Shown here piece after piece: positions 45,791 through 56,993 of a stretch of DNA of 64,000 bases. How positions within the stretch are numbered: position 1 is the first letter of the stretch; each line of letters begins with the position of its first letter. The stretch is taken from assembly GCF_000002235.5 (NCBI RefSeq), contig NW_022145601.1, positions 5,816,822 to 5,880,821 on the forward strand, read 5' to 3'. This stretch comes from Strongylocentrotus purpuratus (Eukaryota > Echinodermata > Echinoidea > Camarodonta > Strongylocentrotidae). The notes under the pieces were generated by a model. It did not search any database and was not told where the DNA came from. It saw nothing but the letters and a program-made list of their open reading frames with translations. The translations under genes and the position numbers were made by a program.

Positions 45791-47751
45791 ACATAAAGAG
45801 TGTTATTTCCATGCAAGCAAGCTTGAAAAGTACATGTACATGTAGCCCTCAAAATTGTTAAAGTATTTTTTTCCCTGCTGTACATACGTAAAGTACACTC
45901 TACAGAAAGGTAAAATAAACTTATGAGTAGTCGGAAAATGTTACATGCCTTTTATCAATATTCAGGTGGTTACCGTGTAACTCATTGCGCTGAACACGAT
46001 TTGATTTGGATATACCATGTTTCCAACAGATCTCCGCTCGAGTTATCTCAATTTCAAAAGTGTCAAACTGTCTACTGCACTGTGAGGCTTAATGTTATTT
46101 CTTAAAATCATCGCACTGATTTTTAAACTAAAAATAAATTTCTCCATGAATTAAAGTCACTATTATGTTCATCTTTCGGACTGAAACTGCTCATTCGTAC
46201 ATCCAAAATCAAATTATGGAAACCTCCTCAGGGAGAATGAAGATGTACAAGTACATGTACCTGACAAAATAGAGATGAAACCTAAAATCAAATCTGTCAT
46301 GAGACGAAACCTAAAATCAAATCATTCATGTACTAATACAAGTTCTAAAAATGTAGAAATTCGAAATCGAGTCAAAATCAAACAAGCATAGCCGTGGGAA
46401 ACATGACAGACATTGCATTATTGGTTTGCTTCCAAGGCAACACACCTCCAAACAACATTCATCTTACGGAGCATCATGACATTTGGTTTAATCTAATGAA
46501 GGCCATGCATGTTGGGCTGGCTCGGGATAAAAAATAGAAAATAATCATTTCTGAATTTTGACAGAAAATGGCTGCATGCAAATGTCATCAATTATTTTCA
46601 GTCTTTTATATTCATTTCAAATTTTGTTGGATGCTGTATATTCTATTTTCAGTATTGTTTTATTTATTTTTTCTTCAAATTCCGAAAAAAAATTAAAGGA
46701 ACATGTAGACTGCCTTTAATCTGCTTTGCTCTCAATCTGCACTCGTCCCCAGAGCAATGCAAGAGATTGTCTTCAATCATTTAACTAGAGAATGCCTGCT
46801 CCCAAGTTCTCTCAAATGAAAGGAGCACACACTATGAGCATATACCCTGAAATCCTTGAAATAAGGAATACTGACCTCTTCAGAGCTTTACCTAGGATCT
46901 GTTTCCATGACAACTGTCATGTTTTATTCAAATACCTCATTTCTAAATGGCAAATGATGCTAATAAAGTCAACTAATTTGAAAAATATGGTAATCTCTCC
47001 ATATATAATGAGATTGACAAATTGCTTGTCAAGTGTATGGAAATGTCAATTTTTTTCTATTCAAAGTGAACTGATCACCAAATAATATGTTAGGGGTTTA
47101 ACGTCCTTATACTTTATTCAAAATAAGAGCTGCTAATATTACTACTTTACAGAGACATTAAAACTTTGCAATCTCAATTTAAAAAAATATAAAAGGGGAC
47201 TAGTTGTCCATTCTACTTGTACATTTGTTTGTAATGTGACTGTTACACTTTAAACACAGTTTGTATAGGTGGCCACACCTGTTGAATCTACAAAAAATAT
47301 CCCTCTCTAGGCAAACAAGGAATTTTTTTTTCTTCATTTCTTTTCTTTTCTTCCCTTTTCCCCTGTTTTATGAACATGGTCAATATTAAAGGCAAGTTTA
47401 AGTGGCGACAATATCCCAAGGGGAGGAAAGAAAAGGATGTCCGTCCACTAGACGGACAATCCCTATAGTGCACTGCAGACTTCAAGTACACATGTACAGG
47501 ACATCTTCCTTTAAACGTGAGCAGGCTTCGTGAAGAGATTTCTCGTAATGGACTTTATATACTGATCTGTAGCTAAGCAACACACACTTGCATGCTACGG
47601 CCCTAACCCCCCTCAAGTGTCTGGTAAAAGGAATGTGCTCCACTTGTTTAGAAGAGGGCAAACAAGTTGTCGGTTTAAAGTAAAAATCTGACGAAATCAA
47701 ACTTTGCTTGGAGCGGATGATCAATCAGTAGGATGGATTGCTTGAAGCTCA

Positions 47752-48037
47752 ATCACAAAGATCTAAGTTAAACTTATCTCTAAGTTGGACTTAACAATTA
47801 TGGAAAGCTGTTAGCATCTATGAAAAATATTTTGTCAAAGTTATTTTAAGAGGCATAAAATGTTGATTCAAATCATTCATATTTTCTATTATCAGCGAGA
47901 TTTCATGTTCTTGATGTGGAATTTATGAAAAGTCTAAAATACTTGAATTTTCATTTTTGAATATATTTTATTTTAAGGCTACAAATGGCTCTCCATAATT
48001 TTTAAGTTCAACTTAGGATCTTTGTGAAATACCCCCC
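47752..48037. mobile_element. Palindromic MITE, copy 2 of the 6358 family
   Basis: TCACAAAGATCTAAGTTAAA and CTCTAAGTTGGACTT at the left mirror AAGTTCAACTTAGGATCTTT and GTGAAATACCCCCC at the right. The interior matches the copy at 6358, including GAATTTATGAAAAGTCTAAA (reversed). Confidence 0.7.
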
Positions 48038-50269
48038 ATGTTCTACATTTTATATTCCCCTCCCCCCAAGCTGCTTTAGTCACACATCATGCAGTATACC
48101 ACCCTAAAATAAACATCTGCTACAAAATAAAAGATATCTTATGACATACAAGTGATAAAAGTGGGGTGGAAAAAAGATCTATATGGACTTGACAAGTTCT
48201 CCTCTTTCATTATTTCCCGCTGTCCTCCAAAATATAAAAATGGAGCTCTGTAAGAATTCAGCATCTTGACAGACACTACTGTACAATGTACAGTATCTGT
48301 CATTCTGTTCGATATCTTTTTATTTGTTTAAACATACTTAAAAATATCAAGAAATTGCATTTCACGGAAAACTGAGTTGAATTTCCTTCGGAATCAAATC
48401 TACATAATAGTACATACCGGGGTATATAATTTGGAACAAAATATATATTTAGAAACTAAACAAAATTTTCCTAGGAATTACAATCCATGCAAAAAGTAGA
48501 ATTCACACTTCTGATCACATGACATACATGTAATGTAGCTTGTTTGTTTAATGGTTTGGACTATTTTATTATCTTTTAATCTGTTTGTGAGAATATCATA
48601 AGTGTTTGGAATGGTATTGACTTTATTTTTAAGGTGATTTTATGTCATTAAAAATGTTCTACATTGTAGGACACTGTGCCGTCATGCCTGCATGTGTACT
48701 TTGTAGTTGTTTGTACTTGTTCAACTCTAGTTTTCATTTCCTTATACACGATCCTTCCCTCATTACTTTGCTACTTTGATATCATCTACCATAACCATCA
48801 GCATATTATAGTTTTGTCATTGTGCATGGAACGCTCATTCTATTCTTTGGAAATTCATGTACAGGCCTGACCATAAACCAGAACTTAGTGACTCGGTAGC
48901 ATTGTTGAAGGTTGATGGAAAAAAATGTGTAATTTTTGTATGAAATGTTACTTATCATACTCCTTCTACTACCCTCTAACATGCAAAGAATCCTGAAAAA
49001 AAATCTCATACCTCAAACATATATATGGTTTTCACTGAAGGCGACATTGAAGGCGACACTGTGCGACACCCTCTAACAGTAAATTCTCCCAACCTTTTTT
49101 TAATTGACACAACTGTTTTTTCCATGAAAATAATAAAAAAAGGCTTTTAAAAATCTTTTGACACTTAAATGTCTGGAAAAGTATATAGAGCAAATTCATT
49201 GCTTTGTGACGTTTTTCACTCACCTAAATTGTAATTAAATTGTAGAAGTATGAATTAAGGAATCGATCAGATCAGTTTCTCCCAACTCCCAATTTGTCTC
49301 ATTAATAATGGTCTGTTTTCACTCAAACTTTCAGATTATCTTTAATTGTACATCTAGCATTGAAGTCACTACCTTAGCACCATTATCTCTCATCTGAACA
49401 ATGTTACCAAGCCCCTTATTAAAGAATATCCTGAAGAGAAAAAAAATATGAGATACTATATGTACACCATGTCTACAAACACATGATCTGATTACTGATA
49501 AACATGAATATTTGATACTTACAGAGATTAAATATTCAAGACCATAATGGTCTCTCAGAAATGGCACACATGCGCTAAAGAGATATTACTCTAGTCTCAT
49601 TATGTAAAGCCATGGTAAGTGGGGGGGGGGGGGGGGGAGGCTAGCGCAGCGCTTGTTGCTGCCTCTATATGCTTGCAGCTACACTAAAGGTTCAGTACAA
49701 GAAGCCTGAAAGGACATTATTCATGAAAGCATTGGCCTATTATTTCCGTAATGATGTCAAAATTGAGGCGGCTTTTCTCTTAGGATCTGCACACTTCAGC
49801 GTGCATATTCCTCTAATCTTATTTGTATACATACATCAGGATTTTATGAATAATACATCCAAGGCCTCTAATCTCTCTATAGTCATGTAAAACATCAGGC
49901 AAACCGCAATGTGCCGACTCTGTATATCATATTGAAGTCCAGTCAGCAAAATAAAGAATTCATGAGCGTGCATAAAAACTGACAATTTGGGAGTGGAATT
50001 TAGTTATTAGATTTCATCTTAAATCACTGAATAAATAAGGGGGGGGGGGCCACAAAAAAAATATAAAGAGATGCCAAGACCCTTCCTCTCCAGCTAGATG
50101 TACAAGTAGGTCTACATTCACGTGTACAGATCATGCTGACAACAAATCGAAATTCAGTTGAATCGTGGGATAAACCTAAAGCTAAAAGCAGGGCATCTAC
50201 AACTCTTATTTCATTTTTGCAGATAGAAAAAAACAACTAAATAATACGTAATCATCCCAATCAGCGCTC

Positions 50270-50375
50270 AAAATACACGGGGGCGGTGGGCGATTCGCCC
50301 CCGTGTGCTACATAATCGCCCCCGTCAGGTTGCTCACGGGGGCGATTGCAAAATTAAAAATCGCCCCCGTGGAAT
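50270..50375. repeat. GGGGGC dispersed repeat, copy 2
   Basis: ATACACGGGGGCGGTGGGCG is followed by ATTCGCCCCCGTG and two further ATCGCCCCCGT words. Here the unit says CGCCCCCG rather than GAGCCCCC. Confidence 0.6.
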
Positions 50376-50730
50376 TATGAAATAAAGATTATCTTTTCTG
50401 TTATAACTTTAACACAATATTGAGTTTCAATTTTCAAATGAAATGGAACTTAGATTAGCGTGCAAGATTTCTTGTTTTATGAGTAGGCCTATTATTACCG
50501 ATTCAGCTCACAGTGCAGTGCCGCCGTCAGCAGTGGTTATAGGCCTACTGCGCCCTTAGTAGCGGTACGTGTGCACGCTGCCGCGCTATGTCTGCTGGAG
50601 CTGGAGGCGATCGCGCAAGGGCAGAAACATGGTCATGGAGAAGTTTTTCGTTGTGAAAGCGTTAACCCGCTGAAATCTGGTGATTTCAAATGATTAGCAA
50701 ATAATGAACCTAGACCAGTAAATCAATATT

Positions 50731-50887
50731 AGGGACTTTTAGATTTTAGATTTGCACGATGGGAACGTGGACTGAAACGTGTGACCTCCTTTTAAGGCAG
50801 TGCCAGTGCTTAAAAGGACGTCACATGTGACTGCCAGTGCCTTAAAAGGACGTAACACGTCCACGCAAATCTAAAAGTCCCTATTGA
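50731..50887. repeat. Inverted repeat with internal direct repeat
   Basis: TAGGGACTTTTAGATTTTAG and GATTTGCACG-GGGAACGTGGAC are mirrored by GTCCACGCAAATCTAAAAGT and CCCTA. In the centre AAGGCAGTGCCAGTGC and CTTAAAAGGACGT recur. The 157-bp unit looks like a small MITE. Confidence 0.7.
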
Positions 50888-50942
50888 GAAGAAGAGGAAG
50901 ACCAAGATGTCGTGGAATGATATGGTAACATGGGCAGATCTA

Positions 50943-50943
<1 letters not shown>

Positions 50944-50992
<49 letters not shown>

Positions 50993-51131
50993 TAACCCCC
51001 TCCTCCACCCCCGGCCCCCTTGGGCTGCCAAGTGAAAATGTGATATTAAAGCGGGGGGGGGGGGGGGGGGGGGGATGCTGGAGAGGAGGACTACTAATCT
51101 ATTTTATTTTTTCATGGGGGGGGGGGGGGAA
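50944..51131. repeat. Poly-G cluster with a 47-nt G run
   Basis: G runs of 47 (50944-50990), about 21 (51053-51074) and about 13 (51117-51129) lie within 190 bases. True lengths are uncertain because of sequencing limits. The gene strand is C-rich here. Confidence 0.95.
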
Positions 51132-51455
51132 GTGAAGCGCCGTTTTAGCATGACTTACTTTTTAACTCTTACTTTCACCTATCTCAGATAACCCTAAGTG
51201 GTTGCTGCTTTATATGTAGTTGATGATAATGCATGATTAAAGTAAAGAGAGGGAGAGAGGAGAGAGAGAGAACCACCTTCATTTTGCAATGGTTCAGGGT
51301 TCGTGTAATGTACATTTGAAACCATTTCTTAGCGTCTCAACCCTAACAAAATGGCAAAACTTGATACGGGCTAAAGACAATGTGGTATTTGTATAGAGGT
51401 ATTCCAAAATGACATTCTGATAATCAACATTTGTTCTGGTATCATAATGTATATA

Positions 51456-51968
51456 CGCATAATACAACTGATCTTTATGATTTCTTAACGTGACATAGCT
51501 TCTTTTCCCCCTGCAAACAAAAAAGAAAACAAGGTTATTTAATAAAAGGATCATGCGACAAATAATCATTGTAATTCAAATTGATGCAAGGATTTTTTTG
51601 AATAAGCAATGCTTTTCACCAGAATCTTCTTTGTAAAAACGACTTTTACAAATCTCAGCCATGCAAATCTGCCACTTTGTTGTAAGATCACTTTCAGATT
51701 TAAATAGGAGAAGTGTATTCTTTAATGAGTATTTTACATTGAATGGAACGTCTCAACTCAGTAAGCATGGCTGAGATTTGTAAAAGTTCTTTTTACAAAG
51801 AAGATTCGGGTAAAAAGCAGTGCTTATTCAAACAAATATTCGCATCACTTTGAATCACAATCATTATTTGTCGCCTAATCCCTTTTAATGACTTTGTTTT
51901 CTTTCTCGTTTGCAAGGGGAGAAGAAGATATGTCACGTTAAAGACATCATAAAGATCAGTGTTGTATG
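51456..51968. mobile_element. Long-arm inverted-repeat element
   Basis: AATACAACTGATCTTTATGA at the left is mirrored by TCATAAAGATCAGTGTTGTA at the right. The arms pair imperfectly for about 210 bases (for example CAAATCTCAGCCATGCAAAT with AAGCATGGCTGAGATTTG) around a spacer of about 100 bases. TATA-rich bases flank it. Arms differ at several positions, suggesting an older copy than 13879-14387. Confidence 0.8.
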
Positions 51969-52111
51969 GTATATATTATATACACAGGCCAGTAACAGCT
52001 ATGTAGCTTGTAAATTTGTAAGAGGGAAAATGCTGATTGAAATAATAATGATGAAATAGCAAATAATTGAGGAGTATCATAGGTACCAATTCAATGGATA
52101 TTTGTATAAAA

Positions 52112-52215
52112 AAGAGCCCCCGTCAGTACTAAAAGAGCCCCCGTGAGAAGGCTCACGGGGGCTCTTTTTTGGGGGGGGGGGGGGGAAGAGCCCCCGTGGA
52201 CAAAAAATTAATTTG
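52112..52215. repeat. GGGGGCTCTTTT dispersed repeat, copy 3
   Basis: AAAAGAGCCCCCGTCAGTAC, a second AAAGAGCCCCCGTGAG, then CTCACGGGGGCTCTTTT make a hairpin-capable block with a G run. Confidence 0.6.
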
Positions 52216-52537
52216 AGCCCTGATCCCAATACATGAACACCCTGTACGTGTCTACGTGTTCATGTAATGTAATGCCATTTCTGTGTTGCGGGGTATAGAG
52301 AAACGGATCAGAGTTAGAATATCCACAGAACTGCACCTCACGTATTGTGAAATGATTGTAATGCATGTACATGCCTGGATGAAATGTCACATCATACTGA
52401 TTGAGGCCTGGGGAAATTGATGAACGAATATGAACTCTCAAAGTTGTGCTCCTGACTTCCTTCCTTTCTCCATTTATCTCATTCTCTGGGTATCTCTCTC
52501 GATATTAATCTAATTCTGCATTCCATTCCTGCCTCCC

Positions 52538-52946
52538 CCCCCCCCCCCTTCTGTCTCTTCTCTCATTCTCTAGCTGTTGTATCTTTGTTCAGTTCTGTTC
52601 AGTTCTCTCTCCCCCCCCCCCCCCCCCCCCCCCCCCCACCTCCCCCTCTCTCTCTCTCTCTCTCTCTCTTCTTTCTCTCTCTCTTTCTTTGTCTATATGT
52701 CTGTCTCTCTGTCTCTGTCTCTCTGTCTCTTTCTCTCTCTCTTTCTTTGTCTATATGTCAGTCATTCTCTCGGTATCTCACTTTATTAATCTAATTCTGC
52801 ATTCCATTCCTGCCCCCCCCCCCTCTTTCTCTTCTCGTTGTATATTTCTCTACCAATGCATCTCTCTCTCTTTTCTCTCTTTCTCTAGCTGTTGTATCTC
52901 TTCAGTTCCATCTCTCTCTCTCTCTCTCTCTCTCTCCTCTCTACCA

Positions 52947-53005
<59 letters not shown>

Positions 53006-53035
53006 CTTCTGTTTGTCTGTCTGTCTGTCTCTTAA
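52538..53035. repeat. Pyrimidine-rich tract: poly-C and (CT)n/(TCTG)n
   Basis: C runs at 52538-52550, 52611-52637 and about 52813-52822 are joined by long CT and TCTG repeats up to 53035. Long Ser/Leu and Arg/Glu open frames here are artefacts. Confidence 0.95.
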
Positions 53036-53159
53036 AAAATACACATGATATCTGTCTTTGTGACTTCTTCAAAACAGAGTTGTGGAGAAAAAAAAGAGAG
53101 ATCCAGTTGAGAGCAAATTAAAAAATAAACTTACAAGGAAAAAGAAAAAAACATAGGGA

Positions 53160-53300
53160 CAAAGTCTGACAGAGCAGGATAAAAAGAGGGAGAATGGGCA
53201 AGGGAGAGAGAGAAAGGGGTAGAGAGGAGGATAGAGAGAAATAGAGAAGGAGGAGGGGGAGGGGCACAGAAGGGGAGGGAGCCAAAGAAGGGGAGGGGCA
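53160..53300. repeat. GA-rich tract
   Basis: Imperfect GGGAGAGAG-type purine repeats; no gene. Confidence 0.85.
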
Positions 53301-53973
53301 AAGCAGATATTAAAAGAAGAAGATGATGGTGTAAAAATAGTTCAATTTGTTGGCTGGCTTCCCATTTTTAAGTGACAATGACTTACATTTGTATATTTAA
53401 CTTTGCATCTTTGTTTTTAAATTGTTTATTATTATCTAGCTTCTTTAAATTAATCTAGGCGTTCAATCACAACTGAGAAGTCCCCCCCCCCCCCCCCCTA
53501 AACAAAAAGAGACAGTGAAAAAAAGAGAAATTACACCCACATGTAAAGTAGAAGGGGGAAAAAGGAGGAGGAGGAGGGGGGGGGGGGGGGGGGGAGGGGT
53601 GTCAACTGGATCGACCAAGATGGAAAGGAAGATGGACTAGCAAGTAATAATACCAGTCCATGATTCTCATCTTGTTCTGATTGATGTACTGTATAGCTGA
53701 CATGTAAAATGTCATTGACTCCCCAGAGGACACCTTCGGTCCATGTAGCAAGTACTTGCCTTGGATGTACGTGTGAGAATGGACTTGAGTATTAACAAAA
53801 AAAACTGAATATGTGACATCTTCTGTATTTCTGTACCATAAGGGTTGTTTCTTAAATGCCATTTAAAATACATTAAAAGGAAAAAAAAGCTGTGTAGGTG
53901 AATACAAATATAAGGATAGTATGATGATGATGATGGTGATGGTTGTGACTATAATAATGCTGCTGCTGCTTAA

Positions 53974-54532
53974 AGGGATAGTTGAGTTCTGTTGCAGAGG
54001 GCGCTACACAAATAATCTTTTTGTGAGATAATAAAAAACTGAGTGTCATATTTGAAAGAACATAATATTTAAATGACAAAATCATCTTTGTTTGATCAAA
54101 ATCGGTTCAGAGACCGCTGAAATATAACGATTTCTAATACTTGTGTACCACCACAAATATTACATATTTTGACAAATTTGAAAATGACCGTTGAAAAAAC
54201 CGAAATAACACCTTTTACGTCGTATTTCAGTCAATGCCGATGTTGGCTTTTTTGTTGGCATTTGTGTGCTGCTTATATTACCCACAATTAGCCGGCCCAT
54301 GTATTGTTATTTTTAATTAAATAATTAATTAACGGTCACCGTGATTTTTTGAAAGTGGAACTGAATTGGTATGATCGTATTGGCTAAATATCACACATTT
54401 TGGAGTCTAAAATTACCTTCATAGCAACTTTAGGTTCTAAAAGGGCACTATAAATGTCATAGATAAGAATAAGAGCAATAACCATGCACCCTGAAGGTAT
54501 TTGCGGTCTAAAAACAGAACTCAACTATCCCT
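53974..54532. mobile_element. TTAA-flanked TIR element (AGGGATAGTTGAGTTCTGTT ends)
   Basis: The 20-bp end AGGGATAGTTGAGTTCTGTT is mirrored at the right end and both sides carry TTAA. The 559-bp interior has no transposase frame. As with 44913-45439, TTAA and an AGG terminus suggest a Kolobok-like non-autonomous transposon. Confidence 0.85.
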
Positions 54533-55719
54533 TTAATGATCATGATGAAAGTGATAATGATGGTAGTGATGATGATAGTGATGATAACAATAATGCAGTT
54601 TGATGTTAACCACAACATTTTTAGCCCAAATTTAGAGAGAGAGAGAGAGAGAGAGAGAGGATAATACATGATGTAGATGTACATCGACTTATTCTATCTG
54701 TTTTTAGTATCCTTCAAAACTATGAACTTGTTCCACTGTAGTACTACATTTTATAACAGTGCATGTATACTACTACCGGTATTGCAATTTTATTTTTCTA
54801 AATTGCAAAGTCTATAATAAGCTGTGCAGTGTGCACAGTAATATCATATCATTACCCACACATCAGCTTAATCTCCATTTCCATTTAAATGCAATACTAT
54901 CCTCCTCATTTTCATATCAAGTTTATCAGTGCAACTATTAATCATTTTCCCATCTAGATATTACACTGGGAGAGAGTGAAACAAAACTATAGAATGAGAA
55001 AACAGAAAACAGAAAAACGGCATAACAATTTTAAAATGAAAGAGATTTACCTGCAGGCTCTAAACCAAGCAGAAAGTAAGTGGCATTTTATACTATCAAC
55101 GCACGTCATCCTTCCTTTTTTTTCTTCAGTTTTTCAAATTTGCGATTACTTTTCTCGCTTGCTCTATCTGTCTGTCTCTGTTTCTGTCTCTCTTCCTCTG
55201 TTTCTTCCCTCCTCTACGTCTTTCTCTTTGTCATCCCCCAGTGATCTTTCTGAAAATCTCTCTCTCTCTCTCAAAATACTCAGACTAAATTAATATAAGC
55301 TATCACACCAATAAATCTTCGAATTCTAAACTCAAAGGAAACTAAGACATGCTGTTAAAGCCGTAAGAAATCGAGGTAAGAAATTTCCAATCAATATGTA
55401 TGCGAAGAGGATTTTGATTGAGAGAGGCAGAAAGAGATTATTTTTAACTGAGAGCGAAAAAGAGAGTACTAGAGATATTGAGAAAGTGAGACTTTAGGGT
55501 ATGTAAATTGTCACATCACATCTACATGTTAATCAGGACAAGTCTGCTCAATAATTCTTTTATCCATTATTTCACTCTATCTATCAAATTTTGAACTCCA
55601 AGATTTAATCTGCCTAGATATCATTTGCCATTCATATGACTTTTATATGAACAAAAAACAACTAATACATTGAAAATTTGATTTAATGCTTTTTCTTCTC
55701 ATATAAACTGGGAATCTTA

Positions 55720-55925
55720 CTCTCTAAAAAAAAATCGAGTGATCACGGATGTCACTCCTCTGGAGAGTGAAAATGTAGTGAAAATAGAGTGAACATTCAC
55801 TCTTTCTTCTTAGAGAGCACTCTAAAATCAATCGATTTTCACTCCTAAACAAGTGATCACGGACGTCACTCCCAAGAAAGTGAAAATAGAGTGAAAATTC
55901 ACTCTTTTTTTTTTAAAGAGTAGAT
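55720..55925. repeat. Two-copy block with mirrored GAGTGA words
   Basis: AGTGATCACGGA-GTCACTCC and AAAATAGAGTGAA-ATTCACTCT occur twice about 115 bases apart, and ACTCTCTAAAAAAAAA at the left is mirrored by TTTTTTTTTTAAAGAGT at the right. It looks like a small palindromic element with an internal duplication. Confidence 0.7.
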
Positions 55926-56514
55926 ACCATCTGTTCAGAGCTAGAAGGGTGTTACTCTGTGTGAAAGTTAAAAAGTATGTATGAGTTTTAAATGCCCTTC
56001 TAACTCAAAACAAACAACTTTTAAAAAATCCAATAAATATCACATTTGTGTGCAACATGGATTTCCTGAAATCACTCATTAAGTAGACTGTGGCCATTGG
56101 CATTCAGAAAAAGTTCACAAAAGCTTTCAGCTACATAAAAATGCATATCGAATATCATTTTATATGAAAAATATATTGGTTTCTGGATTGTACAGCATAT
56201 ACAAGACGTGTTCACAATAAAGCCAACTATTACTAACTAGAGAAGAAGTAGAGAATCTTGGAAGAAAGTAGGGAGAGTACATGAACACATATGACAGGGT
56301 ATAAATAAATAAGATAACATTTTCAAGGCAAGAGAGCAAATTTAGTGACACAGAAGGAAGAGAAAAGGAGAAAATAAAAAAAGTAAGGGAGAGAGCAACA
56401 TAACTGAGAAAGCAGTCTCTTAAAATCTACAGAAGGGCTAGACTATGGTATAGCATCATTATTAGGAGCAATATAAAGGAGTTGATAAATATGGAATGAG
56501 AGAAACACTTAGTG

Positions 56515-56551
56515 ACAATGAGAGAAAGAGAAAGAGAGACAGGGAGAGAGA

Positions 56552-56599
<48 letters not shown>

Positions 56600-56600
56600 A
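56515..56600. repeat. (GA)n tract
   Basis: GA repeats about 330 bases downstream, on the gene strand, of CAMTA exon 1. Overlapping Ser/Leu-rich open frames are artefacts. Confidence 0.95.
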
Positions 56601-56925
56601 AGAGAGACATACAAAACAAGGAGGAAGTGTAATAACAATTGTGACAATTGAAAGACAGAGAGTCAACATTAAAACTGTAATAAAATATGATTAATGACAA
56701 TATGAAGGGAACTTCACAGAGAAAACAAGAGAAAAAACATACAATAAACGTAAGAAAATTAAGACTGACAAAGAAAGGAGAAAATGAAGACGGGGGAAAA
56801 CAAACATAAAATGAAATGAATAGGACTGAGAGAGGTGAAACGCAATATATCAAGATCTAGATAAGATATTGGGTTCAAGCGAGGATGGTGTAGGATTTGG
56901 GCGGAGACGTCAATAATTTGCTTAC

Positions 56926-56993
56926 CTGATCTTCACCGTCGATGCCAGCCATTGATAATGCTTGTCAAACCGGGTCAACCAGAAGGCTATCTC
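56926..56993 (-). CDS. Camta: CAMTA exon 1 of window: start of CG-1 domain
   Basis: This 68-bp exon reads EIAFWLTRFDKHYQWLASTVKIR (last codon shared with the next exon), matching the EIAAYLITFEKHEEWL part of the CG-1 domain. The acceptor is TTTTTTGTAG and the donor GTAAGC. It ends two bases into an Arg codon, completed by the G that opens the exon at 33310. The preceding residues (the RWNTNE-type start of CG-1) must lie further right; I found no such exon between 57000 and 64000. Confidence 0.88.

Larger units (their letters stand above)
33311..56925. other. CAMTA intron 1 of window (23.6 kb), overview
   Basis: No second gene is clear. Contents: exon-2 copies, several TIR elements, a LINE fragment (36030-36262), two-copy tandem duplications (35330, 37530, 44085), purine/pyrimidine tracts, poly-G/poly-C runs and one exon-like fragment (44668-44748). 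Stretches such as 34440-34900, 38300-39700, 40140-40800, 42300-43500, 46100-47750 and 48040-49620 are complex-sequence non-coding DNA where I see nothing definite. Such a long intron inside a DNA-binding domain could house regulatory elements. Confidence 0.8.
79..56993 (-). other. Camta: CAMTA gene locus (calmodulin-binding transcription activator), partial at both ends
   Basis: Eighteen minus-strand exons, listed separately, join with matching phases at every GT-AG junction to give 5,168 coding nt. The domain order is that of animal CAMTA proteins: CG-1 DNA-binding domain, long low-complexity middle, TIG fold, ankyrin repeats, Ser/Pro-rich region, IQ motifs. CAMTAs are nuclear transcription factors that bind DNA through CG-1 and calmodulin through IQ motifs. 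The in-window product (about 1,722 residues) already matches or exceeds human CAMTA1, mostly because of a 765-residue central exon. The first CG-1 residues and initiator Met are not found, and the last exon shown ends in a splice donor, so a C-terminal exon lies left of the window. Vertebrates have CAMTA1 and CAMTA2; I do not assign this gene to either. Family assignment is very secure; exon edges rest on splice consensus and homology from memory. Confidence 0.95.

Noticed and set aside
52577-53048. Ser/Leu/Pro-rich and Arg/Glu-rich open frames
   Set aside because: They translate CT repeats and poly-C runs.
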